A DNA stretch of 64,000 bases from Aureimonas ureilytica DSM 18598 = NBRC 106430 (GTDB lineage Bacteria > Pseudomonadota > Alphaproteobacteria > Rhizobiales > Rhizobiaceae): NCBI RefSeq assembly GCF_000382705.1, contig NZ_ARQE01000003.1:248001-312000 (forward strand), written 5' to 3'. This document shows, in pieces, positions 10,829 through 19,356 of the stretch; the stretch's first letter is position 1; each line of letters opens with the position of its first letter. The notes under the pieces were generated by a model that saw only the letters and a program-made list of their open reading frames with translations, was not told the DNA's origin and did not search any database. The position numbers and the translations under genes are program-made.

Positions 10829-11278
10829 TCAGTACCAGCCTTCCGCAAGGGTCCGGGCCAGATAGTCGCCTTGGGTGCCACCATTCATCAGGGTCGCGAC
10901 ATAGGCGTCCCGCTCGAAGGCGATGGGCACCAGCTCCCAGACGCAGGCCATCAAGGGCCGATCGACCGACGTGAAGCGCGCCGTCTCGCCGCCATCGAGC
11001 GGCCGACGCCAGAGACGCTCCGCGAGAATGCCGCCCTCGATCCACCAATGGAGAAGCAGCCAGACGGCTTCTTCCCCTCGGTGCAGAATGGCGAAGCCCA
11101 AGCGCCCTTCGCCCGGAGAATGGTCCGCGAGGACCGCGTGCATCTCCTTCACGAGATCGGCGGGAAGCGCTCGGCCGTCGACGTCGATCCCGTAGAGTTT
11201 CAGCGCGGCCCCGGCCGGATGGCCGAGACCGAGCCGGGACACGTAGCGCGGTCGGTAGCGATCCGGGGCCGCGCTCAT
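10829..11278 (-). CDS. Conserved-looking hypothetical protein inside the trp operon
   Basis: I do not recognise this 149-residue protein. It has no signal peptide or membrane segment and begins MSAAPDRYRPRYVSRLGLG. The middle is tryptophan-rich (EEAVWLLLHWWIEGGILAER), followed by RPLMACVWELVPIAFERDAY. This looks like a compact soluble alpha/beta domain. The reading is supported by tight packing: its start lies 5 bases after the trpB stop and its stop one base before the cutA start. The frame remains open upstream inside trpB, but that part is shadow. Its placement suggests co-expression with tryptophan synthase, but no function can be inferred. Confidence 0.75.
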   Translation of the reverse strand: MSAAPDRYRPRYVSRLGLGHPAGAALKLYGIDVDGRALPADLVKEMHAVLADHSPGEGRLGFAILHRGEEAVWLLLHWWIEGGILAERLWRRPLDGGETARFTSVDRPLMACVWELVPIAFERDAYVATLMNGGTQGDYLARTLAEGWY

Positions 11279-11283
11279 GCCCG

Positions 11284-12507
11284 TCAGATCTCCAGCCCCA
11301 TGGACTTGGCGATCGTGTGGACGTCCTTGTCGCCGCGGCCCGACAGGCAGAGGACGATGGACTGGTCGGGGCGCATGGTGGGCGCGATCTTGGCGACATG
11401 GGCGAGGCCATGGGCCGATTCCAGCGCCGGGATGATGCCCTCCAGCCGGGTGCAGAGATGGAAGGCGTCCACCGCTTCCTTGTCCGTCACCGGCACGTAG
11501 GACACGCGGCCGGTGTCGCGCAGCCAGGCGTGTTCGGGGCCGACGCCCGGATAGTCGAGGCCGGCCGAGATGGAGTGGCCTTCGAGAATCTGGCCGTTCG
11601 CGTCCTGCAGGAGATAGGTGCGGTTGCCGTGGAGGACGCCCGGCCGCCCGCCGCTCATCGAGGCGGCATGGCCGTTCTCGACATCGATCCCGTGGCCGCC
11701 GGCTTCCGCCCCGTAGATCGCGACGGAAGGGTCGTCCAGGAAGGCGCGGAACATGCCGATGGCGTTGGAGCCGCCGCCGACGCAAGCGACCACGGCATCG
11801 GGCAGCGCGCCGGTCTCGTCCAGCATCTGCTGGCGCGTTTCGTCGCCGATGATCTGCTGGAAGTCGCGCACCATGGCCGGATAGGGATGCGGGCCGGCCG
11901 CCGTGCCGATCAGGTAGTAGGTGTCCTCGACATTGGTCACCCAGTCGCGCAGCGCCTCGTTCATGGCGTCCTTGAGCGTGCCGGCGCCCGCCGTCACGGC
12001 CCGCACCTCGGCGCCCAGCAACTTCATGCGGAAGACGTTGGGCTTCTGGCGCTCCACGTCCGTCGCGCCCATGAAGACGACGCAGGGCATGCCGAAGCGC
12101 GCGCAGACGGTCGCGGTGGCGACGCCATGCTGGCCCGCGCCCGTTTCGGCGATGATGCGCGTCTTGCCCATGCGCCGGGCGAGCAGGATTTGCCCGAGGC
12201 AATTGTTGATCTTGTGCGAGCCGGTGTGGTTCAGCTCCTCACGCTTGAAGTAGACGCGCGCGCCGCCGAACTCTTGGGTTAACCGCTCGGCGAAGTAGAG
12301 CGGGCTCGGGCGGCCGGTGTAGTGCGTCTGGAGATCGGCGAGCTCGGCGCGGAAATCCTCGTCGCCCTTGGCCGCCTTGTAGGCCGCTTCCAGATCCAGA
12401 ATGATCGGCATCAGGGTTTCGGCGACGAAGCGTCCGCCGAACAGGCCGAAGCGGCCGTCGTCGTCGGGGCCGAGCTTGAAGGAATTGGGGATCGGGATCT
12501 CGGTCAT
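11284..12507 (-). CDS. trpB: TrpB, tryptophan synthase beta subunit
   Basis: TrpB is the pyridoxal-phosphate enzyme that condenses indole with serine to give tryptophan. The 407-residue product has [15 protein letters not shown], the lysine that binds the cofactor in [12 protein letters not shown] (about Lys99), [13 protein letters not shown], the phosphate loop [12 protein letters not shown] and the C-terminal [12 protein letters not shown]. Its ATG overlaps the trpF stop (ATGA). It is a full-length, standard TrpB1-type protein. Confidence 0.98.
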   Translation of the reverse strand: MTEIPIPNSFKLGPDDDGRFGLFGGRFVAETLMPIILDLEAAYKAAKGDEDFRAELADLQTHYTGRPSPLYFAERLTQEFGGARVYFKREELNHTGSHKINNCLGQILLARRMGKTRIIAETGAGQHGVATATVCARFGMPCVVFMGATDVERQKPNVFRMKLLGAEVRAVTAGAGTLKDAMNEALRDWVTNVEDTYYLIGTAAGPHPYPAMVRDFQQIIGDETRQQMLDETGALPDAVVACVGGGSNAIGMFRAFLDDPSVAIYGAEAGGHGIDVENGHAASMSGGRPGVLHGNRTYLLQDANGQILEGHSISAGLDYPGVGPEHAWLRDTGRVSYVPVTDKEAVDAFHLCTRLEGIIPALESAHGLAHVAKIAPTMRPDQSIVLCLSGRGDKDVHTIAKSMGLEI

Positions 12508-13190
12508 GCGAAGCGTCGCTCAAGGCTGGAGGGAGCGTCGGCCGCCGAGGCGGCGTCGAGCGCGTCGAAGAAATGATGGATGAGGCCCGCGTCCTTGCGA
12601 CCCGGCGCCGATTCGACGCCCGAGGAAACGTCGAGCCCCTGCGGGCGCACGCGGCGCACGGCATCGGCCACATTGGCGGCCGTCAGCCCGCCCGACAGGA
12701 GGAACCGGCGATCCTCGCCGAGCGCGTCGAGAAGGCTCCAGTCGAAGGACACGCCGTTGCCGCCGGGCAGAACCGAACCCTTGGGGCGCTTGGCGTCGAG
12801 AAGAAGCCGGTCGGCGACGGGGCGGAAGCGCGCGACGGCCTCCAGGTCCTCTCGCGTCGAGACGGAAATCGCCTTCATGACGGGAAGGCCGGTCAGCGCC
12901 GCGATCTCGGCGACGCGCGCGGGCGATTCCGCGCCGTGAAGCTGCAGCGTGTCGGGCCGCACGCGCGCGGCGATGCGCTCCAGCACCTCGTCGTCGGCAT
13001 TGACGGTGACGACCGTGACGGCGGCGCGCCCCGCCACATGGGCGCGCAGGCGGATCATCGCCTCCAGCTCCAGATGGCGCGGGCTCGGGCCGAAATGGAT
13101 GAAGCCAATTTCCGAGCCGCCGCGCCCGAGCACGGTGTCGATATCGGTCTCGGTCTTCAGTCCGCAGATTTTGATATGCGGTCGTGTCAC
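12504..13190 (-). CDS. trpF: TrpF, phosphoribosylanthranilate isomerase
   Basis: TrpF catalyses the Amadori rearrangement of phosphoribosylanthranilate in tryptophan synthesis. The 228-residue TIM barrel has [12 protein letters not shown] with the catalytic cysteine, [25 protein letters not shown], the catalytic aspartate in [10 protein letters not shown] and the phosphate-binding [12 protein letters not shown] plus [10 protein letters not shown]. The start is GTG at 13190. It is the first gene of the trpF-B-x-cutA-A-accD-folC run, 105 bases after the SprT-like gene, so a promoter in 13191-13295 is likely, although I cannot point to its boxes. Confidence 0.96.
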   Translation of the reverse strand: MTRPHIKICGLKTETDIDTVLGRGGSEIGFIHFGPSPRHLELEAMIRLRAHVAGRAAVTVVTVNADDEVLERIAARVRPDTLQLHGAESPARVAEIAALTGLPVMKAISVSTREDLEAVARFRPVADRLLLDAKRPKGSVLPGGNGVSFDWSLLDALGEDRRFLLSGGLTAANVADAVRRVRPQGLDVSSGVESAPGRKDAGLIHHFFDALDAASAADAPSSLERRFA

Positions 13191-13295
13191 TGATCCATCC
13201 CGGTTCGAACCGCCCGAAGCGGCTCGTCGCTCGAAGCTTTCATGAAGGATTTCTTATCGCCCCCGAATGCGGCGAGTGTAAAGCGCGGGCGGCGG

Positions 13296-14078
13296 TCAGG
13301 CCGCGTTTTGACATGGCTCAGCCGGCGAAAAGCGCCAGGCATGAAGGCTCGCCCCCTCGCGCCGCAGCCAGTCCCTCCCCGCGTCCATGCCGGGGCAGAG
13401 CTCGCGGCACAGCGCCCAGAAGCCCGGCCCATGGTTCATCTCCCGCAAATGCGCCATTTCATGCGCCACGAGATAGTCCAGCACGAAGGGCGGGGCCATG
13501 ACGATGCGCCAGGAAAAGGACAGGCGCCGGTCCGCCGTGCAGGAGCCCCAGCGGCTCGTCGTGTCCTTGAGGGAGAGCGCGCGCGGGCGAAGGCCAAGCG
13601 CCATCGCATGGCGCTCGACGGCCGCTTCCAGATCGCGCCGCGCCTCGCGCTTCAGGGCGTCGGCGACGCGCCGCGCCGTATGCGCGGCCTCGCCGCCCAC
13701 ATGAAGTCGCCAGGGCTCGCCCTCGCCGGCCGGCGGGTCGAGCCGGGCGAGACGGCGCGCGGGATCGTGGCGCACGAGAAGCGAGCCGCCGCGAAACGGC
13801 AGAAAGGCGCCGTCCGCCACATGGGAGGGTGCCGGGCCGAGGCGCTCCTCCATCCAGCCGCGATGGCGCTCCAGAAAGTCGAGGATCGTGGCGCGCGCGG
13901 TGCGGCGCGGCACGGTGAGCCGAACCCCGCCCCCGCCGGGCGCGATGCGCAGGACGATGCGCCGGGCGGTCGGATGCTCGCGCACCTGAAGCGGCACGCG
14001 CCGCTCGTTGACGAGAAGCTCGTCCGGCAGCGCGGGCTTGCGGGCGGTTGGCAGGAGGCGTTTCAAAAAGGCCGGCAT
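13296..14078 (-). CDS. SprT/YgjP-like zinc metallopeptidase (DUF45)
   Basis: 260-residue member of the YgjP/WLM-type metalloprotease group (DUF45). The zinc site HExxH is present in YLVAHEMAHLREMNHGPGFW, preceded by the family block DTTSRWGSCTADRRLSFSWR. The N-terminal half carries the usual basic beta-rich region (RRIVLRIAPGGGGVRLTVPR). There is no signal peptide, so it is probably cytoplasmic. The substrate is unknown for the family. The C-terminus (about 30 residues, ending FSPAEPCQNAA) is short and variable. A terminator of the upstream DUF2852 gene lies between the two, so this gene is transcribed separately. Confidence 0.88.
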   Translation of the reverse strand: MPAFLKRLLPTARKPALPDELLVNERRVPLQVREHPTARRIVLRIAPGGGGVRLTVPRRTARATILDFLERHRGWMEERLGPAPSHVADGAFLPFRGGSLLVRHDPARRLARLDPPAGEGEPWRLHVGGEAAHTARRVADALKREARRDLEAAVERHAMALGLRPRALSLKDTTSRWGSCTADRRLSFSWRIVMAPPFVLDYLVAHEMAHLREMNHGPGFWALCRELCPGMDAGRDWLRREGASLHAWRFSPAEPCQNAA

Positions 14079-14194
14079 CCGGTCTCTTCGGGCGCTCAGT
14101 CCCGGTTCTGTTGCTCTGAAAGCCCCGTCGGGGCGGTCCGGCTCGTGTCATAGCGGGTTCGTCGCCGGCCCGGAAGCTCTGGGGATGGCGCACG

Positions 14195-14220
14195 AAAAAG
14201 CCGCCGGCAGAACCGGCGGC
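14195..14220 (-). terminator. Rho-independent terminator of the DUF2852 gene
   Basis: An 8-bp stem GCCGCCGG / CCGGCGGC with loop CAGAA is followed on the - strand by five T (14199-14195). It lies 27 bases beyond the DUF2852 stop. Confidence 0.85.
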
Positions 14221-14246
14221 TCGTTGTGTCTGGCAAGGCGGGCGCG

Positions 14247-14675
14247 TCAGCCCTGAACGACGTCGGCGTCCACGGCGCCGGCGCGGCGGCCGCGCTGGCT
14301 CATGAAGCGGTCGAACTCCTCGCGGTCCTTGGCGCGGCGCAGCTCGCGAGCATAGGTCTCGAACTCGGCGCTGGCATTGTCGAGCCGGCGGCGTTCCTCG
14401 TCGAGGCGCTTCAGCTCGCCGTCGCGCCATTCGTCGAAGGCGAGATTGCCCGTGGCGCCGGCGCCGAAGGGCACCTTGGCGCCCGACCGGCGAAAGCCGT
14501 CCACGACGCGATCCGTGGCGCGGTTCACGTCGAAGCGGAAGGCCTCCAGCCGGTCGCCCCAGAGAATATAGGCAAGAACGGCGAGGCCGAGGGGCCAATA
14601 GGCCATGAAGCCCAGAACCATCAGCGCGATCGTCGCGGGGGTCCAGGCGGGGCGGATCAAGGCGTGAGACTTCAT
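14247..14675 (-). CDS. DUF2852 membrane-anchored protein
   Basis: 142-residue protein matching the alphaproteobacterial DUF2852 family by its layout. A short cytoplasmic start (MKSHALIRPAWTP) is followed by one hydrophobic hairpin at about 15-40 (IALMVLGFMAYWPLGLAVLA) and then a charged, helical tail with GATGNLAFDEWRDGELKRLD and RRRLDNASAEFETY. The tail looks like a coiled coil that would lie in the cytoplasm. Its function is not known. It is monocistronic, with its own terminator downstream and about 120 bases of non-coding sequence upstream. Confidence 0.85.
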   Translation of the reverse strand: MKSHALIRPAWTPATIALMVLGFMAYWPLGLAVLAYILWGDRLEAFRFDVNRATDRVVDGFRRSGAKVPFGAGATGNLAFDEWRDGELKRLDEERRRLDNASAEFETYARELRRAKDREEFDRFMSQRGRRAGAVDADVVQG

Positions 14676-14798
14676 CTAGCGGTATCCATCAACCGAAAGC
14701 CCATGGGCAGCGGGCGGCGATCCCAGTCTCGAGATGGGATCGCCAACGGTCCGATTCAACGCCGCCGGTCAGGATTGCGAATCACCTGACCCAAACGC

Positions 14799-16289
14799 TC
14801 ACCCCTTGCGCTTGACCTTGCGCAGGGCCTTCATCAGGCCGGATGCGCCTTTGGTGGTGCTCTCCTCGTCGGCCGTTCCATGCGGCAGGTCGAGTTCGGC
14901 CGCGCGCATCTCGGCCGCTTCGGCGGCTTCCTCGATCGGATCGGCGGGCGGCGCGAGGATCGCTTCCGCGATGGGGGTAGGTCCAGGCACGTCGTCGGTG
15001 GACGGCGCGGCCTCGGCGGATGCGGCAGGCGCAGGGGAGGCGCCGGCGCGGCGGGCGCGTGCTTCCAACCCGTGCGTCAGCGCGAAGTCCACGATGCGCG
15101 GGGCGATCTCGGCGCGGAAGCGCGAGCCGTTGAACACGCCGTAATGGCCGACCTTGGGCTGGAGATAGTGGACGCGCATGTCGTCGGGAATGTTGCGGCA
15201 GAGCGTCTGCGCGGCGCGGGTCTGGCCGACGCCGGAAATGTCGTCGTTCTCGCCTTCCACGGTGAGAAGCGCCGTCTTCGTGATCTTGCCCATGTCGAGC
15301 TTGAGCCCGCGATGGGTGATTTCGCCCCTCGGCAGCGAATGCTTGATGAAGACCTCTTCGACGGTCTGGAGATAGAACTCGGCCGTGAGGTCCATCACCG
15401 CGTTGTATTCGTCGTAGAAGGTGCGGTGCTTCTCGGCGCTGTCGCCGTCGTTCTTCACCAGATGCCAGTAGAAGTCCTTGTGGGCGATGAGGTGCCGGTC
15501 CAGATTCATCGACATGAAGCCGGTGAGCTGCAGGAAGCCCGGATAGACGTCGCGCATGAAGCCGGGATGCGGGAACGGCACCTTCATCACGACATTGTCG
15601 CGGAACCAGTCGATCCCCTTGGATTCGGCGAGCTTGTTGACCGCCGTCGGGTTGACGCGCGTGTCGATCGGACCGCCCATCAGCGTCATCGAGGCGGGGG
15701 CGGCGGCGTCCTCGTCATGGGCCATGCGCGCGGCGGCCATCATGACCGGCACGGCCGGTTGGCAGACGCCGATCACATGCGTGTCCGGCCCGAGGAAATG
15801 CAGCATCTCGATGACGTAGTCGACATAATCGTCGAGATCGAAGCGACCGGCCGCGAGCGGCACGAGGCGCGCGTCGATCCAGTCGGTGATGTAGATTTCG
15901 CCATAGGGCAGAAGCGCCTCGACCGTGCCGCGCAGGAGCGTGGCGTAATGGCCGGACATCGGCGCGACGATCAGGAAGCGCGGGTCGCGCTTGCGCTCGG
16001 GCGGCAGGGCGCGCTCGAAATGCACGAGATTGGCGAAGGGCTTGGCGAGAACCGTGCGGTCCACGACCGGCACGCGCAGTCCGTCCACCAGCGTGTCGTG
16101 GATCAGCCATTCCGGCTTGCCGTAGACGCGCGTCGTGCGCTCGAACAGTTCGGCCATGGCGGCGACCGTCCGGCCCATTTCCGTCTGCGACAGGGGGTTC
16201 AGCGGGTTCTGGTAGAAGGTGCGCGTCGCATCCGCCACCGCGCGGAAGGGAGCGAGAACGGCGTGGTTCCATTCGTAGAGTTCGTACAA
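14799..16289 (-). CDS. phaZ: Intracellular polyhydroxyalkanoate depolymerase PhaZ with a C-terminal extension
   Basis: PhaZ is an alpha/beta-hydrolase-like enzyme that mobilises intracellular poly-3-hydroxybutyrate. The catalytic cysteine is seen in HVIGVCQPAVPVM (about Cys176), with later motifs LLTVEGENDDISG (Asp) and QPKVGHYGVFNGSRFR (His). The N-terminal MYELYEWNHAVLAPFRA is typical of the family. The start is TTG at 16289 with GGGAG upstream. At 496 residues it is longer than the usual 400-430. The extra, from about residue 415, is an Ala/Pro/Glu-rich, probably disordered tail ending in the basic KALRKVKRKG, which might bind granules, phasins or nucleic acid (inference). Confidence 0.92.
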   Translation of the reverse strand: MYELYEWNHAVLAPFRAVADATRTFYQNPLNPLSQTEMGRTVAAMAELFERTTRVYGKPEWLIHDTLVDGLRVPVVDRTVLAKPFANLVHFERALPPERKRDPRFLIVAPMSGHYATLLRGTVEALLPYGEIYITDWIDARLVPLAAGRFDLDDYVDYVIEMLHFLGPDTHVIGVCQPAVPVMMAAARMAHDEDAAAPASMTLMGGPIDTRVNPTAVNKLAESKGIDWFRDNVVMKVPFPHPGFMRDVYPGFLQLTGFMSMNLDRHLIAHKDFYWHLVKNDGDSAEKHRTFYDEYNAVMDLTAEFYLQTVEEVFIKHSLPRGEITHRGLKLDMGKITKTALLTVEGENDDISGVGQTRAAQTLCRNIPDDMRVHYLQPKVGHYGVFNGSRFRAEIAPRIVDFALTHGLEARARRAGASPAPAASAEAAPSTDDVPGPTPIAEAILAPPADPIEEAAEAAEMRAAELDLPHGTADEESTTKGASGLMKALRKVKRKG

Positions 16290-16392
16290 GACGCGTCACT
16301 CCCTTATCCAGCGGACGGGCTGGGACCGAAGTCGGACCTCACCCTACGCCTGAATTGCAATCTTTTCCTTGCGTGCTCGTTCCCTGGCCCTT

Positions 16393-16935
16393 CTAAAGCC
16401 AGCGAACGAGGACGCAGCGTGCCTCAGGCGAGACGTCCGGCGGACATTCCGCCTCGAAGCGCTTGCGCAGGGCTGGCGTCCACCCGTCGGGCTCGACCAC
16501 GAGAAACCTTTTCCGCCTAAAGAATGGCGCGGCTTCCGCTTTCGCGCAAGGAAGGCTGATCGCCAGCGCGCGGCAGAAGAACCAGCCGGCCCGCTCCGCG
16601 ACCGCGCCGAGCAGCGCTCCGGCGACCTCCTCCGCGTCCGAGGAGGGATCGACGCGCAGCGCCCCGATCCAGAAACAGCCCTCGGCCCCCTCCCCGTCCG
16701 TCTCGGCGACGAGGCTGGACAAGGGCGCGGCGGCGGCAAAGCCGTTGACCCGCCCCGCCGCATCCTGCGCCACGAAGACCTCGTGCCGCAGGAGAAAGGG
16801 CGTCAGCTCGGCGGGCGAGCGCGGCGCGCCGTCGGCGGGGTCGCGCCATGCCTCGACCTCGATGCGGGCCAGAGCCGGCCCGTCGCCGGGCGCCATCCCG
16901 CGCAGCCGCAGCGGCGGCGCGGGGAAGGGGTTCAA
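16393..16935 (-). CDS. GNAT-family acetyltransferase-like protein
   Basis: Probable GNAT N-acyltransferase. The core reads LRLRGMAPGDGPALARIEVE (first strand and helix), VAQDAAGRVNGFAAAAPLSS, CFWIGALRVDPSSDAEEVAG (acetyl-CoA region, though the canonical R/Q-x-x-G-x-G/A loop is weak) and LVVEPDGWTPALRKRFEAE. I place the start at TTG 16935, which overlaps the DUF1330 stop as TTGA and has AGGGG upstream. The next in-frame ATG at 16896 would cut into the first beta strand. The product is 180 residues and its substrate is unknown. Confidence 0.7.
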   Translation of the reverse strand: MNPFPAPPLRLRGMAPGDGPALARIEVEAWRDPADGAPRSPAELTPFLLRHEVFVAQDAAGRVNGFAAAAPLSSLVAETDGEGAEGCFWIGALRVDPSSDAEEVAGALLGAVAERAGWFFCRALAISLPCAKAEAAPFFRRKRFLVVEPDGWTPALRKRFEAECPPDVSPEARCVLVRWL

Positions 16936-17225
16936 TCCCCCATCCCCTCGACGATCAGGATTTCGGCCGAGGACACGGTCTCGCGGATCGCCTTGGCGGC
17001 CTGATATTCGGCCGAGTTGTAGCAGGCGAGCGCCTCGTCCATGGAGGGGAACTCGATCACGACGTTGCGGGCGCGGGCCTGACCTTCCATCGGCTGAAAC
17101 GGCCCGCCCCGCGCCAGGAACTTCGCGCCGTGGCGCTGCATCGCGGGCGCGGCGGTCGAGACATAGTCCTGGTAGCGTTCCGGGTCGCTCACATCCACAT
17201 GGGCGATCCAATAGGCTTTCGGCAT
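16932..17225 (-). CDS. DUF1330 family protein
   Basis: 97-residue ferredoxin-like fold protein of the DUF1330 family: MPKAYWIAHVDVSDPERYQD, KFLARGGPFQPMEGQARARN, VVIEFPSMDEALACYNSAEY and a final strand AEILIVEGMGD. Members are small dimeric alpha/beta-barrel-like proteins of unknown function, related to antibiotic monooxygenases. The ATG at 17225 has a purine-rich upstream sequence. It lies 46 bases after pyrF and overlaps the GNAT gene, so it is probably part of the pyrF transcript. Confidence 0.88.
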   Translation of the reverse strand: MPKAYWIAHVDVSDPERYQDYVSTAAPAMQRHGAKFLARGGPFQPMEGQARARNVVIEFPSMDEALACYNSAEYQAAKAIRETVSSAEILIVEGMGD

Positions 17226-17271
17226 GGTCTGGCTCCTCCTTGAGGGGTGAACGCGCCGCCCGAACCCGGCG

Positions 17272-17982
17272 TCAGACGCCGCGCATGTCCGAAAGGATGG
17301 CCTGCGCGGCGGCGAGCGGATCGGGGGCGGCGACGATGGGACGGGCCACCACGAGATGCGAGGCGCCCGCGCGCAGGGCGTCGGCCGGCGTCACGACGCG
17401 CTTCTGATCTCCGGCGTCCGCCCCGGCCGGGCGGATGCCGGGCGTCACCACGGCCATGTCCGGCCCGGTGATGGCGCGGATCACCCGCGCTTCGGCCGCC
17501 GACGCGACGATGCCGCCGAGACCCGCCTCGCGCGCCTGGACCGTGCGCCGCGCCACCAAGTCTTCGAGGGGAATTTCGATGCCGGCTTCGCGCAGGTCGT
17601 CCTGCGTCAGCGAGGTCATGACCGTGACGCCGAGGACGCAGAGCGAGGAGCCCTTCGCGCCCCGCGCGGCGGCCCGCATGACCTGCGGATAGGCATGGAC
17701 GGTGGTCATCGTCACGCCGATCGCGGCGATGGCCTCGACGCCCTTTTCCACCGTGTTGGCGATGTCGTTGAGCTTGAGGTCCAGGAAGACCTTCTTGCCC
17801 ATGCGCACCAGCTCGCCCGCCAGGGGCAGGCCGCCCGAAAAGCCGAGCTGGTAGCCGATCTTGTAGAAGGAAACGGTGTCGCCGAGCGTTTCGATCAGCC
17901 GTTCGGCCTCGGCGCGGCCGGAGAGATCGAGACCGACGATCAGGCGATCGTCGGCGAGGATGGAAGGGGCGGTCGAAGTCAG
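17272..17982 (-). CDS. pyrF: PyrF, orotidine 5'-phosphate decarboxylase (apparent CTG start)
   Basis: PyrF decarboxylates OMP to UMP in pyrimidine synthesis. Visible motifs are [11 protein letters not shown], the catalytic block [14 protein letters not shown] (Lys-Asp array), [12 protein letters not shown] and the phosphate loop [19 protein letters not shown]. No ATG, GTG or TTG exists in frame between the upstream kinase and the conserved RLIVGLDL. The codon at the right distance is CTG at 17982, with GGGGAG 8 bases upstream, overlapping the kinase stop as CTGA. I therefore annotate a CTG start giving 236 residues. The frame is open upstream only as a shadow of the kinase gene. Confidence 0.93.
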   Translation of the reverse strand: MTSTAPSILADDRLIVGLDLSGRAEAERLIETLGDTVSFYKIGYQLGFSGGLPLAGELVRMGKKVFLDLKLNDIANTVEKGVEAIAAIGVTMTTVHAYPQVMRAAARGAKGSSLCVLGVTVMTSLTQDDLREAGIEIPLEDLVARRTVQAREAGLGGIVASAAEARVIRAITGPDMAVVTPGIRPAGADAGDQKRVVTPADALRAGASHLVVARPIVAAPDPLAAAQAILSDMRGV

Positions 17983-19199
17983 GACGGGATCTCCCCTGGG
18001 ATGTCGACGGTCACGGTGGTGCCGCTCGTGCGCGAACTCACATCGATTCGGGCATCGAGCCCGCGCACGAGGGATACCACGATTCGACCGCCGAGCCCGC
18101 CACCCTGATCGGCCTCGTCGGGCACCTCCTCGACATCCGTCGGCTTGGGCGCCAGCTGGCCGCCGCTCGCTTCCGCCAGGCTCGAGGCCACTTCGCGCGC
18201 CACGCCGCCATCGTCCGACAGGGCCACCGCGTCGCCGACGCGCTGCAGGCTGCCGGGCTTCTCGTTCTCGCCATAGGGCCAGTTCACGCTGGGCGGCAGG
18301 CCGACGCCGTCGTCGGTCACGGTGAGGCGGATCAGGCCGGAGGAGAGCATTTTCAGACGCGCCTCGACCAGCCCCTCGTCCCGCCCCTTGAAGGCGTGTT
18401 TCAGGGCGTTGGTCAGAAGCTCCGAAAACAGGAGGCCGACGCGCGCGGCGCGCTCCACGTCGATGTCGATCGCGTCGCAATCCACGTTCACGCGCACCGA
18501 GCGGCGGCCGTCGAGATAGCCGATCGTGGACGCGATGCGGCTGATATAGGCGCCGAGCGGAATGCGCTTGGAGCGGGTCGAGCCGACCCCCGCCTCGGTC
18601 ATTTCCTGATACAGGAGCTGCAGGCTCTCGATGCGGCGCGCCAGCGTGTCGAAGGCCTCGCCGCTCGTGTGCACGCGCGACTGCATCCGGATCATGCCGA
18701 TGATCATCGCGAGGTGGTTCTTCACCCGGTGCTGGATCTCGCCGAGCGAGGCGTCGGCCCGCGTCGGCCCCAGATCGACCTCCGCCGCATTGGCCTCCTG
18801 CCCCTGGGACAGGTCGCGCTGGACGCCGAGAAAGCACTGAAGCTGGCCGCTGGCATCGTAGAGCGGCGTGATCATCAGCTGGTTCACGAAGGACGTGCCG
18901 TCGGCGCGGTAGTTCAGGAGATCGACGCTGATGTCCTCTTCCTTGCGCAGGGCCTCGCCGATCCGGCGAACCGTGTTCGGATCGGTGTCCGGCCCCTGCA
19001 GGAAGCGGCAATTGCGCCCGACCACGGCCTCCACCGTGTAGCGGGAAATGCGCGCGAAGGCCTGATTGGCGTAGATGATCGGGTTGTCCGGCAGATGCGG
19101 GTTGGTCAAGACGAGCGCCAAGGGCAGCTTCGCAAGCGCCGCGGTCGTCATTCCATCGGGCATTCCCGAGGCCAGGGTGTCCGTGTCCGGTCGATGCAT
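17979..19199 (-). CDS. LOV-domain blue-light histidine kinase (HisKA_2/HWE type)
   Basis: Predicted soluble photoreceptor kinase of 406 residues. An N-terminal PAS/LOV domain (about 20-135) contains the flavin-cysteine signature [17 protein letters not shown] (Cys64) and [20 protein letters not shown]. The phospho-acceptor helix is HisKA_2/HWE-like: [20 protein letters not shown] (His157). It is followed by an N-box [15 protein letters not shown] and a G1 box VTDDGVGLP. Unusually, about 60 residues rich in D/E and G separate the G1 region from the glycine-rich [13 protein letters not shown], far more than a normal ATP lid. Related LOV kinases feed the PhyR-EcfG stress response. A GGAAC-N17-GTT promoter lies upstream. 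Its stop overlaps the pyrF start. Confidence 0.93.
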   Translation of the reverse strand: MHRPDTDTLASGMPDGMTTAALAKLPLALVLTNPHLPDNPIIYANQAFARISRYTVEAVVGRNCRFLQGPDTDPNTVRRIGEALRKEEDISVDLLNYRADGTSFVNQLMITPLYDASGQLQCFLGVQRDLSQGQEANAAEVDLGPTRADASLGEIQHRVKNHLAMIIGMIRMQSRVHTSGEAFDTLARRIESLQLLYQEMTEAGVGSTRSKRIPLGAYISRIASTIGYLDGRRSVRVNVDCDAIDIDVERAARVGLLFSELLTNALKHAFKGRDEGLVEARLKMLSSGLIRLTVTDDGVGLPPSVNWPYGENEKPGSLQRVGDAVALSDDGGVAREVASSLAEASGGQLAPKPTDVEEVPDEADQGGGLGGRIVVSLVRGLDARIDVSSRTSGTTVTVDIPGEIPS

Positions 19200-19255
19200 G
19201 CCTTATCCTTGCACGCTGCGATACCGAGCGCGCTCGATGTGATATCGCGACACCT

Positions 19256-19280
19256 AACAGATTCAAGGGCGGCCGGTTCC
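19256..19280 (-). promoter_or_regulatory. Candidate EcfG-type (general stress) promoter of the LOV kinase gene
   Basis: On the - strand GGAAC (19280-19276) is followed by 17 bases and GTT (19258-19256), about 57 bases before the kinase ATG. This fits the GGAAC-N16/17-(C)GTT pattern of alphaproteobacterial EcfG sigma factors, although the base before GTT is T rather than C. Confidence 0.45.
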
Positions 19281-19356
19281 CATCCGGCCGACGGGACAGG
19301 GCTTTCGAACCGCTTGTGCCGTTATGTCGCTGCGCGGTCGCGGGCGCAACGGGAGG

